NCBI RefSeq assembly: GCF_019320115.1 | Contig: NC_089584.1 | Coordinates: 102,906,320 to 102,970,319 of the forward strand | DNA from: Miscanthus floridulus | Lineage: Eukaryota; Streptophyta; Magnoliopsida; Poales; Poaceae | Length of the DNA: 64,000 nt | Reading direction: 5' to 3' | Shown here: positions 36,389-46,993 of the stretch, piece after piece | Layout: every line of letters starts with the position of its first letter | Position numbering within the stretch: position 1 is the stretch's first letter | The notes under the pieces: model-generated | Told to the model about the DNA's origin: nothing | Seen by the model: only the letters and a program-made list of their open reading frames with translations | The model's database searches: none | Program-made: the position numbers and the translations under genes

Positions 36389-36988
36389 ATCATGACCGGA
36401 CGTATTTGGTCGTCCCAACCGTTAGAGCCAAGATCAACTGATCGGACGCTGACAGCGTCCGATCGCAATTTCACCGCTCTGGAATCTTTCTGTACTCGAT
36501 CGGACGCTGCAGTCCTATGTTCGGTCAATTTGCCACCAGTGTCCGGTCAGTACTAAATGTGTTGTCGGTGATGATGAACAGTTCCATTGGTGCATCCGGA
36601 CGATTTTAGTACTCAGTGTCTGATCGCTGCTGCTGACGCCTGATGTTGTCGAGCCTCTTGATCGGAGTGTTCGGTCGCTATACGTCAGTGTTCGGTCACT
36701 ACGTCTGGTCACCTCTGTGAGCTTGTTTTTTTTTGCGATCTTACGTCCGACTTGGTTCCTATCTTCGTGCTTGGACTTTGCTTGATATCTTGGGTCTTCT
36801 CTTGTGCTTCTAAGGTCTTGCTTATGGTGTTGATCATCGGATCATCATGTCGCCTTTGTCCAAGTCATGTCTTGCACCCTATTAGACTACAAAACAATCA
36901 CTTGCAAATTCATTAGTCCAATTTGGTTGTGTTGGTCATTAAACACCAAAATCCAAAGTAAATGGGTCTAGAGTCTATTTTCCTTACA
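36389..36988 (-). repeat. truncated 3' LTR of element E
   Basis: It aligns with about 41410-42029 of the other LTR (CCGTTAGAGCC, GATCAACTGATC, TGATGATGAACAGTTCCAT in both) and ends CCTTACA. The outer 870 bp are missing at 36388/36389. It is rich in GACCGGA words (36395-36715). Confidence 0.85.
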
Positions 36989-38324
36989 ATCTCCCCCTTT
37001 TTGGTGATTGATGACAACATGACCCAAGCAAGCAAATAATAAAAATTTAGAATTTAAAAACTATCTACTTGCTAGGATGCAATGCAAGGGGCAAGGTTAT
37101 ATGATCCTAAAATATACTACTTGTAAGACTAAAAGATACCACTTGAAAACCTATCTTGCCCTTGCAAATGTCCCCATGTGGTATTATGGATTTAAGCCTT
37201 GCTTTAGGTCCTACAAATTATCCCCATTACATAGACTAATCCATAATCCATTGTCCTCCCTTTCTCAGACCATTACCACTTGTAGACCATTATCACTTAT
37301 AAATTATTATGATCTTGCTTTTGGTCCTCCAAATTCTCCCTCTTTGGAATCAAACACCAAAAAGGAAGACATTAGTAGCACAAGTGAGGGTCAAACTTTG
37401 TGATCCTTTGTATGTGGAGTGGAATAGATCACAAAATTTGACTCTCACATTACATAGACTAAGCTCCCCTTAAATATATGCATACATATGATGGAGGATA
37501 TAGTTTATGCATAATTGGCAAATTAATACTCAAAGAAGTTTAAGCTATATAATGTATGGAGAAGGCATATAAATACCAAAGTGAAATCAACATGATGATA
37601 TCAGTTTAGAAATACCACATGTGGAAATCAATTTGATTTCTACCACTTGCAATAGATGGTGGATATTTGAAGTATGATGCTTACCTCTGGGGACTCTATT
37701 TTTCTTGCAATGAGACTACTACACACATGATTAGCTTGAAAAGTGTTAGTCTCAAAGCATCCAACTTATGGAGTAACCTCCCCCTAAATTTGTGTACACA
37801 AGTATGGAGTAGGAGACATGCACATTAATTTTAGAATAAAAAAATACCACTTGAAAGATGATATCACATGAATGTGAGAATCATTTTCGAATATGATATT
37901 TGGGAGAAATTATCTATAATTTGAACTTTGGCACATATTATATGAACAATTATAAAACAAGCTATGTGTCGTGCTCCTAAACAATTTAAACCATGTAGGT
38001 TTGCTCCAAAGGTCAAGAGTGAAACTAAGCAAGCCTACCATAAGATATACCTAGTGTATGCATGGCAAAAGATATAAGCATACAAAGGCAAACCTAGGCA
38101 TGAAAAGTAATTATGTGCTAAAAGATACCAATTTGTAAGAAATACCACTTGTAGGAAATACAAATTGAAAGAGATTACATCTAGTTACCTAACATGGGAA
38201 GGGGAATTTAAGTCCACAATATTCACTAACCCACTTGGCAATGACTTTGTTCATAATGATGCACCCCATGAAATGCACCCATACTTTGCCAAGTCTCCAA
38301 ATTCTCCAAAGTCCATCGGAGTTC
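36989..38324 (-). other. noncoding 3' interior of element E
   Basis: A polypurine tract (AAAAAGGGGGAGAT on the - strand, about 36989-37003) borders the 3' LTR. The other 1.3 kb is AT-rich, with no frame that resembles pol or any other gene. Confidence 0.7.
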
Positions 38325-40542
38325 TCACTTCCCTTTCAGGATCCAAACCTTCTTGGTGCTCTTCATATTGGAAATGATCTCCTTTGGCACCCAAAAGCAT
38401 TTGACCTCATTGTTGGCTTGCTTATTCACCTTGATGGCCACTACCTTGTTATTTTTCTTCTTCTTCAAGAGATAAGGTGTGGAGGCCTTCTTGTCCACCT
38501 TGTTGGTGTAGGTGTTGGAGAGCTTGCTTGTTTGCTTTTTCTCTTTCTTCTTTGCTCCTCCCCCATTCTTCACCTTGCACTCATAGGACTTGTGGCATTC
38601 CTTGTGGCACACGTAGCAAACCATGGTTTGTCCTTCATCAAGCTTCTTCACTCCCTTGATGGTGTTATCTTGATGAAGTTGGGCTTGCTTCGTCTTGCCT
38701 TTCACTTGAGTCAAGTCCTTGGTGAGGCGAGCCACTTCTTGCTTGAGTTGCTCATTCTCCTTTGCAGCCTCTTGTGTGCATGTATCTACAAGAACTTTCT
38801 CAACACAAACTTGTTTGTACAAGGGTGAGTCTAAACATAAACCATTGTAAGAAGTAGAGGCATACTTTTCAAGCATGTTAAAGATATAACTTTTCTTTTT
38901 AGATGCCTTGGTGGGGGTGGAACCGACGGCTTTAAGATTAGCTACTTTATTAGTTAGCTCATCACAATGTTTGCATAAGGTTTCTATTTTAGCAAGCAAA
39001 CTTTTATAAGCATCTTGTGAGCTAGCTAACTTCTCTTTTAATTTTTCATTTTTCCTTACAAGTTGCTCATCATTGATTGTGCATGCATTTGTTGTTGCAC
39101 AAGCCTTAAGTTGCTCAATTTTAGTAGATAGTTTAATATTGAGATTAGCAAATGTCTCATATTGTTTAAGCAAAGTTTTATATGCTTCTTGTGAACTATC
39201 TAGCTTTTCTTTTAGTTTTTCGAGCTACTTTTGTTGACTAGTGCAAATTTTAGCATAATTAAGATTTTGTTGCACAATTTCATCATAAAAAAAGTATTTC
39301 ATCATCACTATCACTCTCACTAGAGGATGAGCTTTCGTTACCTCGTGCCATAAGGCACACACGAGAAGATCTTGATGATGAGTGCTTGTGCCCTCGCCTC
39401 TTGTGATGGTCTTCTTCTTCACTTGAAGAATCATCCCATGATCTTATTGATGTGAGGGCTTGGTTCTTGCACGTCTTCTTCTTTGTCTTGGGTGTGGGCT
39501 TGTTTGGATAAACTTCCACAAAGTGCCCCAACTCGTCGCATCCATAGCATTATTTCTTCCTTTGCTCATTTCTTTGATTTCTAAAGATGGTATCTTGAAT
39601 TTGGATGGGCACACCCTTGACATTGAGCCTTTGGATCATCTTCTCCACCTTGTTGATAAGTTTGATTGATTCTTCATCAAGGTCAGAGATGGAGGAGGAT
39701 GATTGATCATCATCACTCGAATCTTCTTCATCATCATCCTCATCTTCTTCTTCATCTTCACTTGAGGAGCTTGAGCTTGAGCTTGTCTCAACTCGCTTGC
39801 CCTTCATCTTCTTTTTCTCACTACATGTGAGAGCTTTGCCTTTGCATGATGAAGAGACTTATTCTTGACCCATCTTGCGTGACATTTCAAATGCCACTGT
39901 CTTGCCAATGACAATGGTCGGGGTCATAGTGCTCAAGTCCTCCATATTGGAAAGGATGGTGATGATGCTTACATATTTTTTTTGTGGTAGCACGGAGATG
40001 ATCTTCCTCACGATGTCTACATCATCTAGCTTTGTTAATCCTATTGAATGGAGCTCATTAATAATTAGATTCAAACAAGAATACATATCACGAACAAGCT
40101 CATCATTCATTGTAAAGGAATCATAATTTTGTTTAGCTAGACAATATTTTTGTTCACGGACATTAGATGCACCGTCATGGAGCTCTTAGAGTTTTAACCA
40201 AATTTCATGTGCCGTATTTAAAGTGAACACTTGGTTAAACACATCCTTGCTAAAAGATTCAAACAAGCAATTTTTAGCTCTAGCATTGAAATGCATTTCT
40301 TTTTCTTCACTCTTTGTGGGTTTATCGGGATTCTTAATGGGTTTCATCCCGTCACGAGTGACTCTCCAAACACCTAAGTCTACCGCCTCAAGGTGATAAA
40401 CCATTCTAACTTTATAGTAAGAGAAGTTAGTGTCATCAAAGTGCAGAGGCCTAGAAGTATCCATCCCAACCACTCTAAATAGCATCGGCTCAACGTCGAT
40501 TAAGCCAAAAGTCCAAATTAAGCCAACCAACTCTGATACCAC
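38325..40542 (-). pseudogene. gag of element E, with frameshifts
   Basis: Pieces in order from the 5' end: 40542-40186 (capsid start, FDDTNFSYYKVRMVYHLEAV), 40110-39859 (capsid end, DDVDIVRKIISVLPQKKY), 39807-39550 (Ser/acidic linker), 39531-39283 (knuckle start CYGCDELGHFVEVYPN, where the last Cys has become Tyr), and 39173-38325 (coiled coil, then a second Cys/His motif CYVCHKECHKSYEC). Stops at 40186, 39859 and 39550 and at least one shift near 39250 break it. The layout parallels the gag of element B, including two knuckles and a coiled coil. The product would be a capsid protein only. Confidence 0.82.
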
Positions 40543-40543
40543 T
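40522..40543 (-). other. primer binding site of element E
   Basis: On the - strand AGTGGTATCAGAGTTGG follows the LTR end; TGGTATCAGAG is an exact match to the initiator-methionine tRNA complement. Confidence 0.9.
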
Positions 40544-42029
40544 TGTAGGGGACCGTGACGCCTAAGAGGGGGCTGAATTAGGCAACTTAAAATTCTAACT
40601 CTAAATTATGGCCTCTTTTTCTACCCTTAGCAAAACCTATGTAAAAGATAAATTATCTAAATGTGCAACTACGATTTTGCTAGTGTGTTGCTATCTCTAC
40701 CATAAAAAGGAGTAATACAATCAATGTAAATACAGAAGCTAAAGAGCAAGGTAGAGATATGCAAACTCCCATCGATGACTCCAGTATTTTTACCGATGTA
40801 TCGAGAAGCACACAAGCTTCCCCCTACTCCTCGTTGGAGACCCTCACAAGGAGTCCCTCGCAAGGGCCAAGCTCCTGGTTGGGTAACTCCATGGATAGCC
40901 TCGGTCCTTCCCCACGCGCAAGTGGGTCTCCGACGTGCCTTCCGACAAGCCTCTTCTGGATGCTCCCCGCCATCTTCACTATCAAGCTTCAGGACAAAAC
41001 GTCGCGGGCCTTGTTCCCTCCGGTACACGGTGGCAGCCACACCACAAACGCGATTGGTGATCTCATAAGACTACAAGCCCCTCTGATGTACAACAATGGT
41101 GCATGCAAGCACCGAGTGGTAAAAGGTGTGCAAACCTCACTAAACAATAGGCCTAAACCAAGAGCAAGTGCATAAGCGGTGGTATAATCAACCTAAGCAC
41201 TTCGCAAAGCACCTATGCTAATCACCTAGTGAATCACTAAGCACTATGCAAGTGGAGATCACTAAAATAGTATAGAAACACCCTTGACATGTTTTCTCAG
41301 CTCCACATGTGTCAAATGGCTGGTTAGAGGGTCTATTTATAAGCCCCACTGAGAAAGTATCTGTTAGTAACAAAATCCCGTTTTTCTGCTACTGACCGAA
41401 CGATGTTGTCGTCATGACCGAACATGTCCGGTCAGCCCGACCGTTAGAGCCACGATCAACTGATCAAATGCTAACATCGTACGGTCACATGCCACCGAAC
41501 GTGTCCAGTCGTAATTTCGACGCTATGGAACCTTTCTGTACTTGATCGGACGGTGCAGTCCTACGTCCGGTCGATTTGCCGCCAGCTTCTGGTCAGTACC
41601 GAATGTGTTGCCGGTGATGATGAACAGTTCCATCGGTGCGTCCGATCGATTTTAGTACTCAGCGTCCGGTCGCTGCTGCTGACGCCTGCTGTTGCCGAGC
41701 CTCTTGATCGGAGTGTCCAATCACTATATGCCAACGTCCGGTCACTACGTCCGGTCACCTCTATGAGCTTATTTTTTCGCGATCTTGCGTTCGGCTTGGT
41801 TCCTATCTTCGTGCTTGGACTTTGCTTGATATCTTGGGTCTTCTCTTGTGTTTCTAAGGTCCTTATTGTGTTGATCATCAGATCATCACGTCGCCTTTGT
41901 CCAAGTCACGTTTTGCACCCTATTGGACTACAAAACAATCACTTGTAAATTTATTAGTCCAATTTAGTTGTGTTGGTCATCAAACACCAAAATCCAAAGT
42001 AAATGAGCCTAGGGTCCATTTTCCTTACA
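40544..42029 (-). repeat. 5' LTR of element E
   Basis: 1486 bp, from TGTAGGGGACC to CCTTACA in + orientation. The - strand LTR therefore starts TGTAAGGAAAATGG and ends CCCCTACA. GACCGGA-type words and their inverses cluster at 41395-41760. Confidence 0.88.
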
Positions 42030-42044
42030 GGACCCTTTCGACGA

Positions 42045-42415
42045 AATGCCATCAACACGGTCGAAAGACCTTTCGGCTAGACGAAAGGCCTTTCGGCCAA
42101 CCGGCGGGCGTTATCTCCTGATGACCATGCTGGTAGCCAGACGCCAATGCCGATAAGCGATGGCCGAAAGACCTTTCAGCTGGACGAAAGGCCTTTCGGC
42201 CAACTGACAGGCGTCATCTCCCGACAACCATGCCGGTAGCCAGACGTCAATGCCGATAAGCGATGGCCGAAAGGCCTTTCGGCTAGACGAAACGCCTTTT
42301 GGCCAACCAACAAGTGTTATGCATTGATAACCACGTCAACAGCCCGACTCTAATGCCGAATGGTGATGGCCGAAAGACCTTTTGGTTGGACGAAAGGCCT
42401 TTCAGCCAACCCGAT
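42045..42415. repeat. 103-bp tandem repeat, about 3.5 copies
   Basis: The word GAAAG(A/G)CCTTT recurs at 42063, 42166, 42269 and 42372, an exact 103-bp spacing. Each unit carries two palindromic cores of the type GAAAGGCCTTTCGG and a GC-rich linker. The first two full units are close; the third is more diverged. It begins just outside the LTR of E. Confidence 0.9.
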
Positions 42416-42628
42416 AGCTCCGGCGGGCCTGTTGGCAATCGTTGGTGAAATAAGGTTGATAGATAAAGGGAAATAGAGGGACCGAAACATCGTGCCATCC
42501 CCAAACAAACTAGAACTAACAACTAGTCCTCTTAGCTCCTATCAATGAACTAATGGTCTAACAACTAGTTCATGACTAATGAACTAATAATTAGTCTGTC
42601 TGATACTAGAGACTAAAAATTAGCCAAC
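42416..42628. other. AT-rich interval with ACTAGT-type short repeats
   Basis: No gene is visible. Short words such as AACTAGT, ACTAATGG and CAAACAAGGCC recur here and on both sides of the two MITEs to about 43320. This suggests that a small older element was split by them, but I could not define its ends. Confidence 0.4.
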
Positions 42629-42630
42629 TA

Positions 42631-42888
42631 CTCCATTCATTCCAAGTTATAAGTTATTCCAAGAATCTTGAAGAGTCAAAGCATCTCAAGTTTGACCAAA
42701 ATTATAGAGAAAACTACAAAATCTATGACATCAAATAGGTATACTATGAAAATATAATTAACGAAGAATCTAATGATACTTAGTTGGCATCATAAATATG
42801 ATTATCTTATTATATAAATTTAGTCAAACTTGATATGCTTTGACTCTCCAAAATTCTTGGAATGACTTATAATTTGGGATGAAGGGGA
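42631..42888. mobile_element. Stowaway-like MITE
   Basis: 258 bp with inverted ends (CTCCATTCATTCCAAG at left, the complement of CTTTGGGATGAAGGGGA-type sequence at right, both continuing into ATTATAAGT or TTATAAGT) and a TA at each flank (42629-42630 and 42889-42890). It is AT-rich and noncoding, as expected of MITEs mobilised by Tc1/mariner transposases. Confidence 0.75.
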
Positions 42889-42970
42889 TAGTTGTTAGTC
42901 TTGTAAATCCAAATCTAAACAAGGCCTAACAACTACTCCATAACTAATGGACTAATAATTATTCTACTTA

Positions 42971-43199
42971 CTCCCACCGCCCCAAAATAAATCAATTCAT
43001 AGAAACCGTACCATTCAAACTTTTTTAAGTTTGACTAACTTTATATAAAATAGTAACATCTATAAAAAAATATATTCTATTGTACATCTAATGATATTAG
43101 TTTGATATCATAAATCTTGATGTTTTTTTCTATAAATTCGATCAAAGTTTAAAAATATTGACTTAAGATAGGAATATATTTATTTAGGGACAGAGGGAG
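42971..43199. mobile_element. Stowaway MITE
   Basis: 229 bp. The left end CTCCCACCGCCCCAAAATAA and the right end TTATTTAGGGACAGAGGGAG are the classic Stowaway termini (CTCCCTCCGTCCC), flanked by TA at 42969-42970 and 43200-43201. Noncoding. Confidence 0.85.
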
Positions 43200-43201
43200 T
43201 A

Positions 43202-43920
43202 TTTGGATCCTTATGAACTAAAATTAGTCTACCTATTTGGATTCTTATGTACTAGAAATTACTCGACTAATTCTTAGTCCTATACATCCAAACAAGACCT
43301 ATGCATCCAAACAAGGCCTAAGACTCTTTGCATTGACGAAGAGTGACTCAAGAGATGCAGAGGGACTATATAACAAAAACCATCTACGTGGTTAGACAGT
43401 CAGGTGCATGGCATTGTTTCCCAAGAATATAACCCCAAATTGGCAATTTGCCAATCTCAAAACCATATAAAATAACGACTGTCTTGCGCTCTGCTCAGCT
43501 GGGCTGGGCAAACAATAACGAACATGCTGCAGGATTTGTTCAGTATCATATGATATTGTAGCATACAAATTGCCAGATTGGATAATGACTAGATGAACAT
43601 CAGGGTTTGCTGCATTGCGTGCCTGCTTTCAGATTCCTTACATATGCAGATATCGATTCACATTTATATTTATCAGGCCAGCAGCCTAGCTTGGAACTGA
43701 AGTGCATCAAAGGGCAAGCACAAATCACACCCAAGAAGTATGCTGGAAATAAAGTTCTATGCTTGGTCTACAACTATTTTGCATAATTATCGCCAGTAGC
43801 AACAAAATGGAACTACAATTGCATACAAGAGCACACTTAAAGGTTCAAACGACTGTTGCATGCAAATTTTTAGGAAGTACAGTGAGTTATTTAGTATGCC
43901 ACCAGTTAAGCTATTTGTAA
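43202..43920. other. intergenic interval without recognised gene
   Basis: The first 120 bp contain more CAAACAAG(A/G)CCTA repeats. The rest is unique-looking AT-rich DNA in which I see no gene or repeat. Confidence 0.5.
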
Positions 43921-44059
43921 AGCCCGTTCGGCTTACCTTATAATCCGCACTATTCAGCTTATTTTTTCAGCCGAAACAGTGTTTTTGTCTCACAACAATT
44001 CAGGCAGAACTGTGTTTTTCAGTCAATTCAGCCAAATTTCAGCAAGCCGAACGGGGCCC
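43921..44059. mobile_element. small MITE with CCGTTCGGCTT termini
   Basis: The left end reads GCCCGTTCGGCTTA and the right end AGCAAGCCGAACGGGGCC, an inverted pair of about 12 bp. The interior has two similar GTGTTTTT words. Such ends are seen in hAT-type MITEs near grass genes; I could not identify an 8-bp target duplication, so the superfamily is uncertain. Confidence 0.5.
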
Positions 44060-44942
44060 AAATGACCTAAATGATTCATGTTCACCACAAGTCAATGATG
44101 CATATTCCAAACAGAGAGCTAGAATCCTAGAACATCAATTTATATAAAGGGAGGATATAGCAGACTGAGGTGGTGAAGTGCCTCGGTGCTGCAAGTATAA
44201 AGTAGAAACATGTCATAACATGGAAAAGGACGAATGGATTGTCACACCCACAAGGCCATAATCGGTCTATTTCAGGTAATGCGCAAGCAATATGGCATCA
44301 AGTAGGAGTTATCACTTTGTAAAGCATGTTATAACCTAGAAAAGGACAAATGAGTTGAGTCATCCCGGAAAGCCACAATCGGTACATTTCTGGTTATCTT
44401 GGAATGTGAACAAAGCAAATTACTGAATGACAACAAAAACTAATAGAACCTGCTCATAATAAAAAGAAACCATCAAAATTTGGGTAGTGCTGACGGAGCT
44501 GTGGCAAATGTTCTAGCATCAAGACATCCATACGGCCATACATGTGCAAACATAACACAGCAGCACACGAACAACTTCGATAACACAAGTTCTATCAAAA
44601 TTTCTCGGTAAAATCAGTGCCAGCATACATGTTTGTGGACCACGCACACAAAATGTCACTAATGGGAATAAAAACCTTAAATTAAGGAAAGGATTTCTAA
44701 TTCCAGTCTCCTTGTTTGCAAATCATCTTGGGCTCACATCAATGGCCATGGTAATCATATCAAGGAGAACCACTACCACAACAGACAAAATGAGGAAACC
44801 ACTGGGATTGCACAGTGAGACCTACAGCATTAAGGGAACCAAATCATCACCTATAGCAATAATAAAATTCAAATACTAAACCAGCGGCACAATGATTACC
44901 TGCTGCAGAAGGGAAGGTGTAAACTCAAGACTGCCCTGATCT
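44060..44942. other. NMT 3' flank
   Basis: This lies downstream of the N-myristoyltransferase stop codon and must contain its 3' UTR and terminator. It is AT-rich with no other gene. I could not place the polyadenylation site. Confidence 0.5.
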
Positions 44943-46244
44943 CTATAGCAGCACAAGACCAAGCTCAGAGGGCTTGATGCCATTGCGAATACGGTAGTTG
45001 TAGAGGTAATAGTGGAGCTGCCCATCTCCAGGACCAAACTTGAGTTCCTTGAGGAATGACTCATTCTCCATGACATCGAGAGCATTGAACACATCATAAT
45101 TCTTCTGCTTGGCAACAATCAGAGCATCATTCATCAGCTGCTGCAACGGAGTTTTGGTGGAAACATTGTAATACGAGTATGCTGCTTTCAGCGTCGCATA
45201 GTTAGCATTGTTCAGCACTGATGAGGGCAGCGTGTAAAAGCTGCAGAAATCCGTGACCTCATGCGTCTCAGGGCTCTCCACAAGGTAGCTGTCCACCACA
45301 TCCTCTTGGGGCAGCAGCCAGTGCTCCACATCTACCTCATCAAAATCCGGTGACACCACAAACCTCGCAAGGTAAGCCCTCAGCAGCCGTGTGACCGCAG
45401 CAACATCCCGCAGCTCCATTCTGCGGAACCCAGGGGTGAGCGGCGCATCAGGCAGCTTGTATAGCCGGACCGTGCGGCTCATTGTCATGCGCGGACCCAG
45501 GCGAGAGAAGCCAACATCGATAAGCTTCTTGGGGTTGAGGGATCGGTGCCAGTAGCGGCAGGTGGTGATGGGGGTTGGGAGGACGACCCCCGCGGTGTAT
45601 GCAGCCTGCCAGATGTTCTCCTGGTGGACGCGGCGGGTGACCTCCCGGATGAGCACGGGTGCCAGGCGCTTGGATCGGAGCTTCTTGTGGACGCAGAGGA
45701 AGTTGATCTCGGCCATGCGGACGACGTCGTCGCGGGCGCGGATGCGGGCCGGGACGCCCGAGATGAAGGCGACGAGCTTCTTGGACTCCTTGGCGCGGAC
45801 GCCGATGTGCCAGGCCCGGAAGAAGGAGGGCGGCTTGAGCGCCCAGCGGAGGAAGGCCGGGGAGTAGTTGAAGCGGAACATGTTCTCGTCGTCCTCGACG
45901 TAGTTGTGGGCGAGCAGCGAGTAGAGGTCGGCGAGGAGCGCGTCGTCGTCGAGGTCACAGGTGAGCCACTCGAAGGCGGCGGGCAGCGGGTAGGGGTCGG
46001 CGCGCACCTCGGAGAGTGGCGTGGGCGGCTCGATGGGGCCGTCCGGTAGCGACGTGTCGGCGGCGTCGCGGAACTGGCCGACGGGCTGCGTCTCCCAGAA
46101 CTTGTGGCGGCGAGAGGCGGGGTTGGAGTTGAGGGTCATGTGCTCCTGCACGCGCCGCGCCAACGCCTCGATGGAGATGTCCTCCTCGACAGCCCGGCCG
46201 GTGCCACTGGCGCTGGCGGCGTCGTTGCTGTTGGGGGCGGCCAT
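44943..46244 (-). CDS. NMT1: glycylpeptide N-tetradecanoyltransferase (N-myristoyltransferase)
   Basis: The enzyme moves myristate from myristoyl-CoA to the N-terminal glycine of cytosolic proteins, so that kinases, small GTPases and calcium sensors can bind membranes. The frame of 433 codons is uninterrupted and equals the usual plant length. Visible family signatures are EINFLCVHK (residues 179-187), KFGPGDG (402-408) and the extreme C-terminal Leu, whose carboxylate serves as catalytic base in the family. HKFWETQPVGQF (47-58) and FNYSPAFLRWAL (125-136) are also typical. I chose ATG 46244 because MAAPNSNDAASA fits plant homologues; an in-frame ATG at 46382 would add 46 Arg/Pro-rich residues. 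The stop is TAG at 44943-44945. A PIF/Harbinger transposon begins only about 250 bp upstream of the start, so the native promoter may have been displaced. Confidence 0.96.
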   Translation of the reverse strand: MAAPNSNDAASASGTGRAVEEDISIEALARRVQEHMTLNSNPASRRHKFWETQPVGQFRDAADTSLPDGPIEPPTPLSEVRADPYPLPAAFEWLTCDLDDDALLADLYSLLAHNYVEDDENMFRFNYSPAFLRWALKPPSFFRAWHIGVRAKESKKLVAFISGVPARIRARDDVVRMAEINFLCVHKKLRSKRLAPVLIREVTRRVHQENIWQAAYTAGVVLPTPITTCRYWHRSLNPKKLIDVGFSRLGPRMTMSRTVRLYKLPDAPLTPGFRRMELRDVAAVTRLLRAYLARFVVSPDFDEVDVEHWLLPQEDVVDSYLVESPETHEVTDFCSFYTLPSSVLNNANYATLKAAYSYYNVSTKTPLQQLMNDALIVAKQKNYDVFNALDVMENESFLKELKFGPGDGQLHYYLYNYRIRNGIKPSELGLVLL

Positions 46245-46498
46245 GGCGATCTGGGCCCGGATCGGCGGTAGAGTTTGGGGGATTTGGGGAGAGAATAGAC
46301 GACGACGCGGGGGAGGGGAACGCGAGGGGGCAGCGGGCAGATCTCTCTCCTCGTAAGCGTAGCAATTAGCAAAGCCCCCCACTTGCAGGAAAGATGCGTT
46401 ACTATTTTAGTTATTTTTCCCTAGTAATATACGCATTCAGCTTTCCTAGGGCCAAAGAAACACTTCGTTCCTGGTAAAAACAACATTTCGTTCCTTAA
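46245..46498 (-). promoter_or_regulatory. NMT 5' UTR and remaining proximal promoter
   Basis: Only about 250 bp separate the NMT start codon from the transposon. It includes an in-frame ATG (46380-46382) and no obvious TATA box. The last three bases (TAA, 46496-46498) are the left target duplication of the transposon. Confidence 0.5.
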
Positions 46499-46993
46499 GA
46501 GCATCTCCAATCGTTATGCATTTGGAGCTATGCATTTTGGGCAATTGGAGCACCCCCAAATGAAAATGGCAAGGCTATATTCGGGTGTTCTATGCAAAAT
46601 GCATAGTCCAACATGTGTTTTTTTTCCGGAAATATCTTTTTCTCGGCAATCATTCCCGCGCCGCAAATTTTTTCCGCGCCAAACAACGCCCCATTCCCGC
46701 GCCAAACATCGTCGAAGGAGGTCGTGTCGCCGCCGTCGCGTTGAACCAGGTCGCGATGAGGTGATTCCATTCAGGTCGCGTTGAACCAGCTCGTGTCGCC
46801 GCCGTCGCGTACGAAGTGCGATCAACACCATCGCCGTACGTCACTTCCAGGTCACAGCTGCTTGTATTGTGCCAGTTCGTCACTTCGCCGTACGTCACAC
46901 CATCGCCGTACGTCCCTTCCCCTTCACCATCAGCTCGCGATCGCCGCCAGTTCGTCGTCAAGGCAAGGTACTGGCGAATTTCTTGAAGCCAAC

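Larger units (their letters stand above)
36389..42029 (-). mobile_element. gag-only Ty1/copia-type element (TR-GAG-like, element E)
   Basis: On the - strand there is a complete 5' LTR (40544-42029), a strong primer binding site, gag with zinc knuckles, a noncoding tail, a purine tract and a truncated 3' LTR (36389-36988). No protease, integrase, reverse transcriptase or RNase H is present in the 3.5 kb interior. Gag-only copia elements of this kind have been described in plants as TR-GAG. The gag resembles the SIRE/Maximus type, so an element like B could have supplied enzymes; that is inference. The outer end of the 3' LTR was lost when the neighbouring gypsy fragment was juxtaposed. Confidence 0.85.

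Noticed and set aside
40522..40543. tRNA gene
   Set aside because: The match to tRNA-iMet is only the short primer binding site next to an LTR; no cloverleaf follows. The same applies at 6784, 18509 and 32124.
45485..46365. Long ORFs on both strands overlapping the NMT 5' half
   Set aside because: They are shadows of the GC-rich NMT coding sequence; the NMT frame has full family support.
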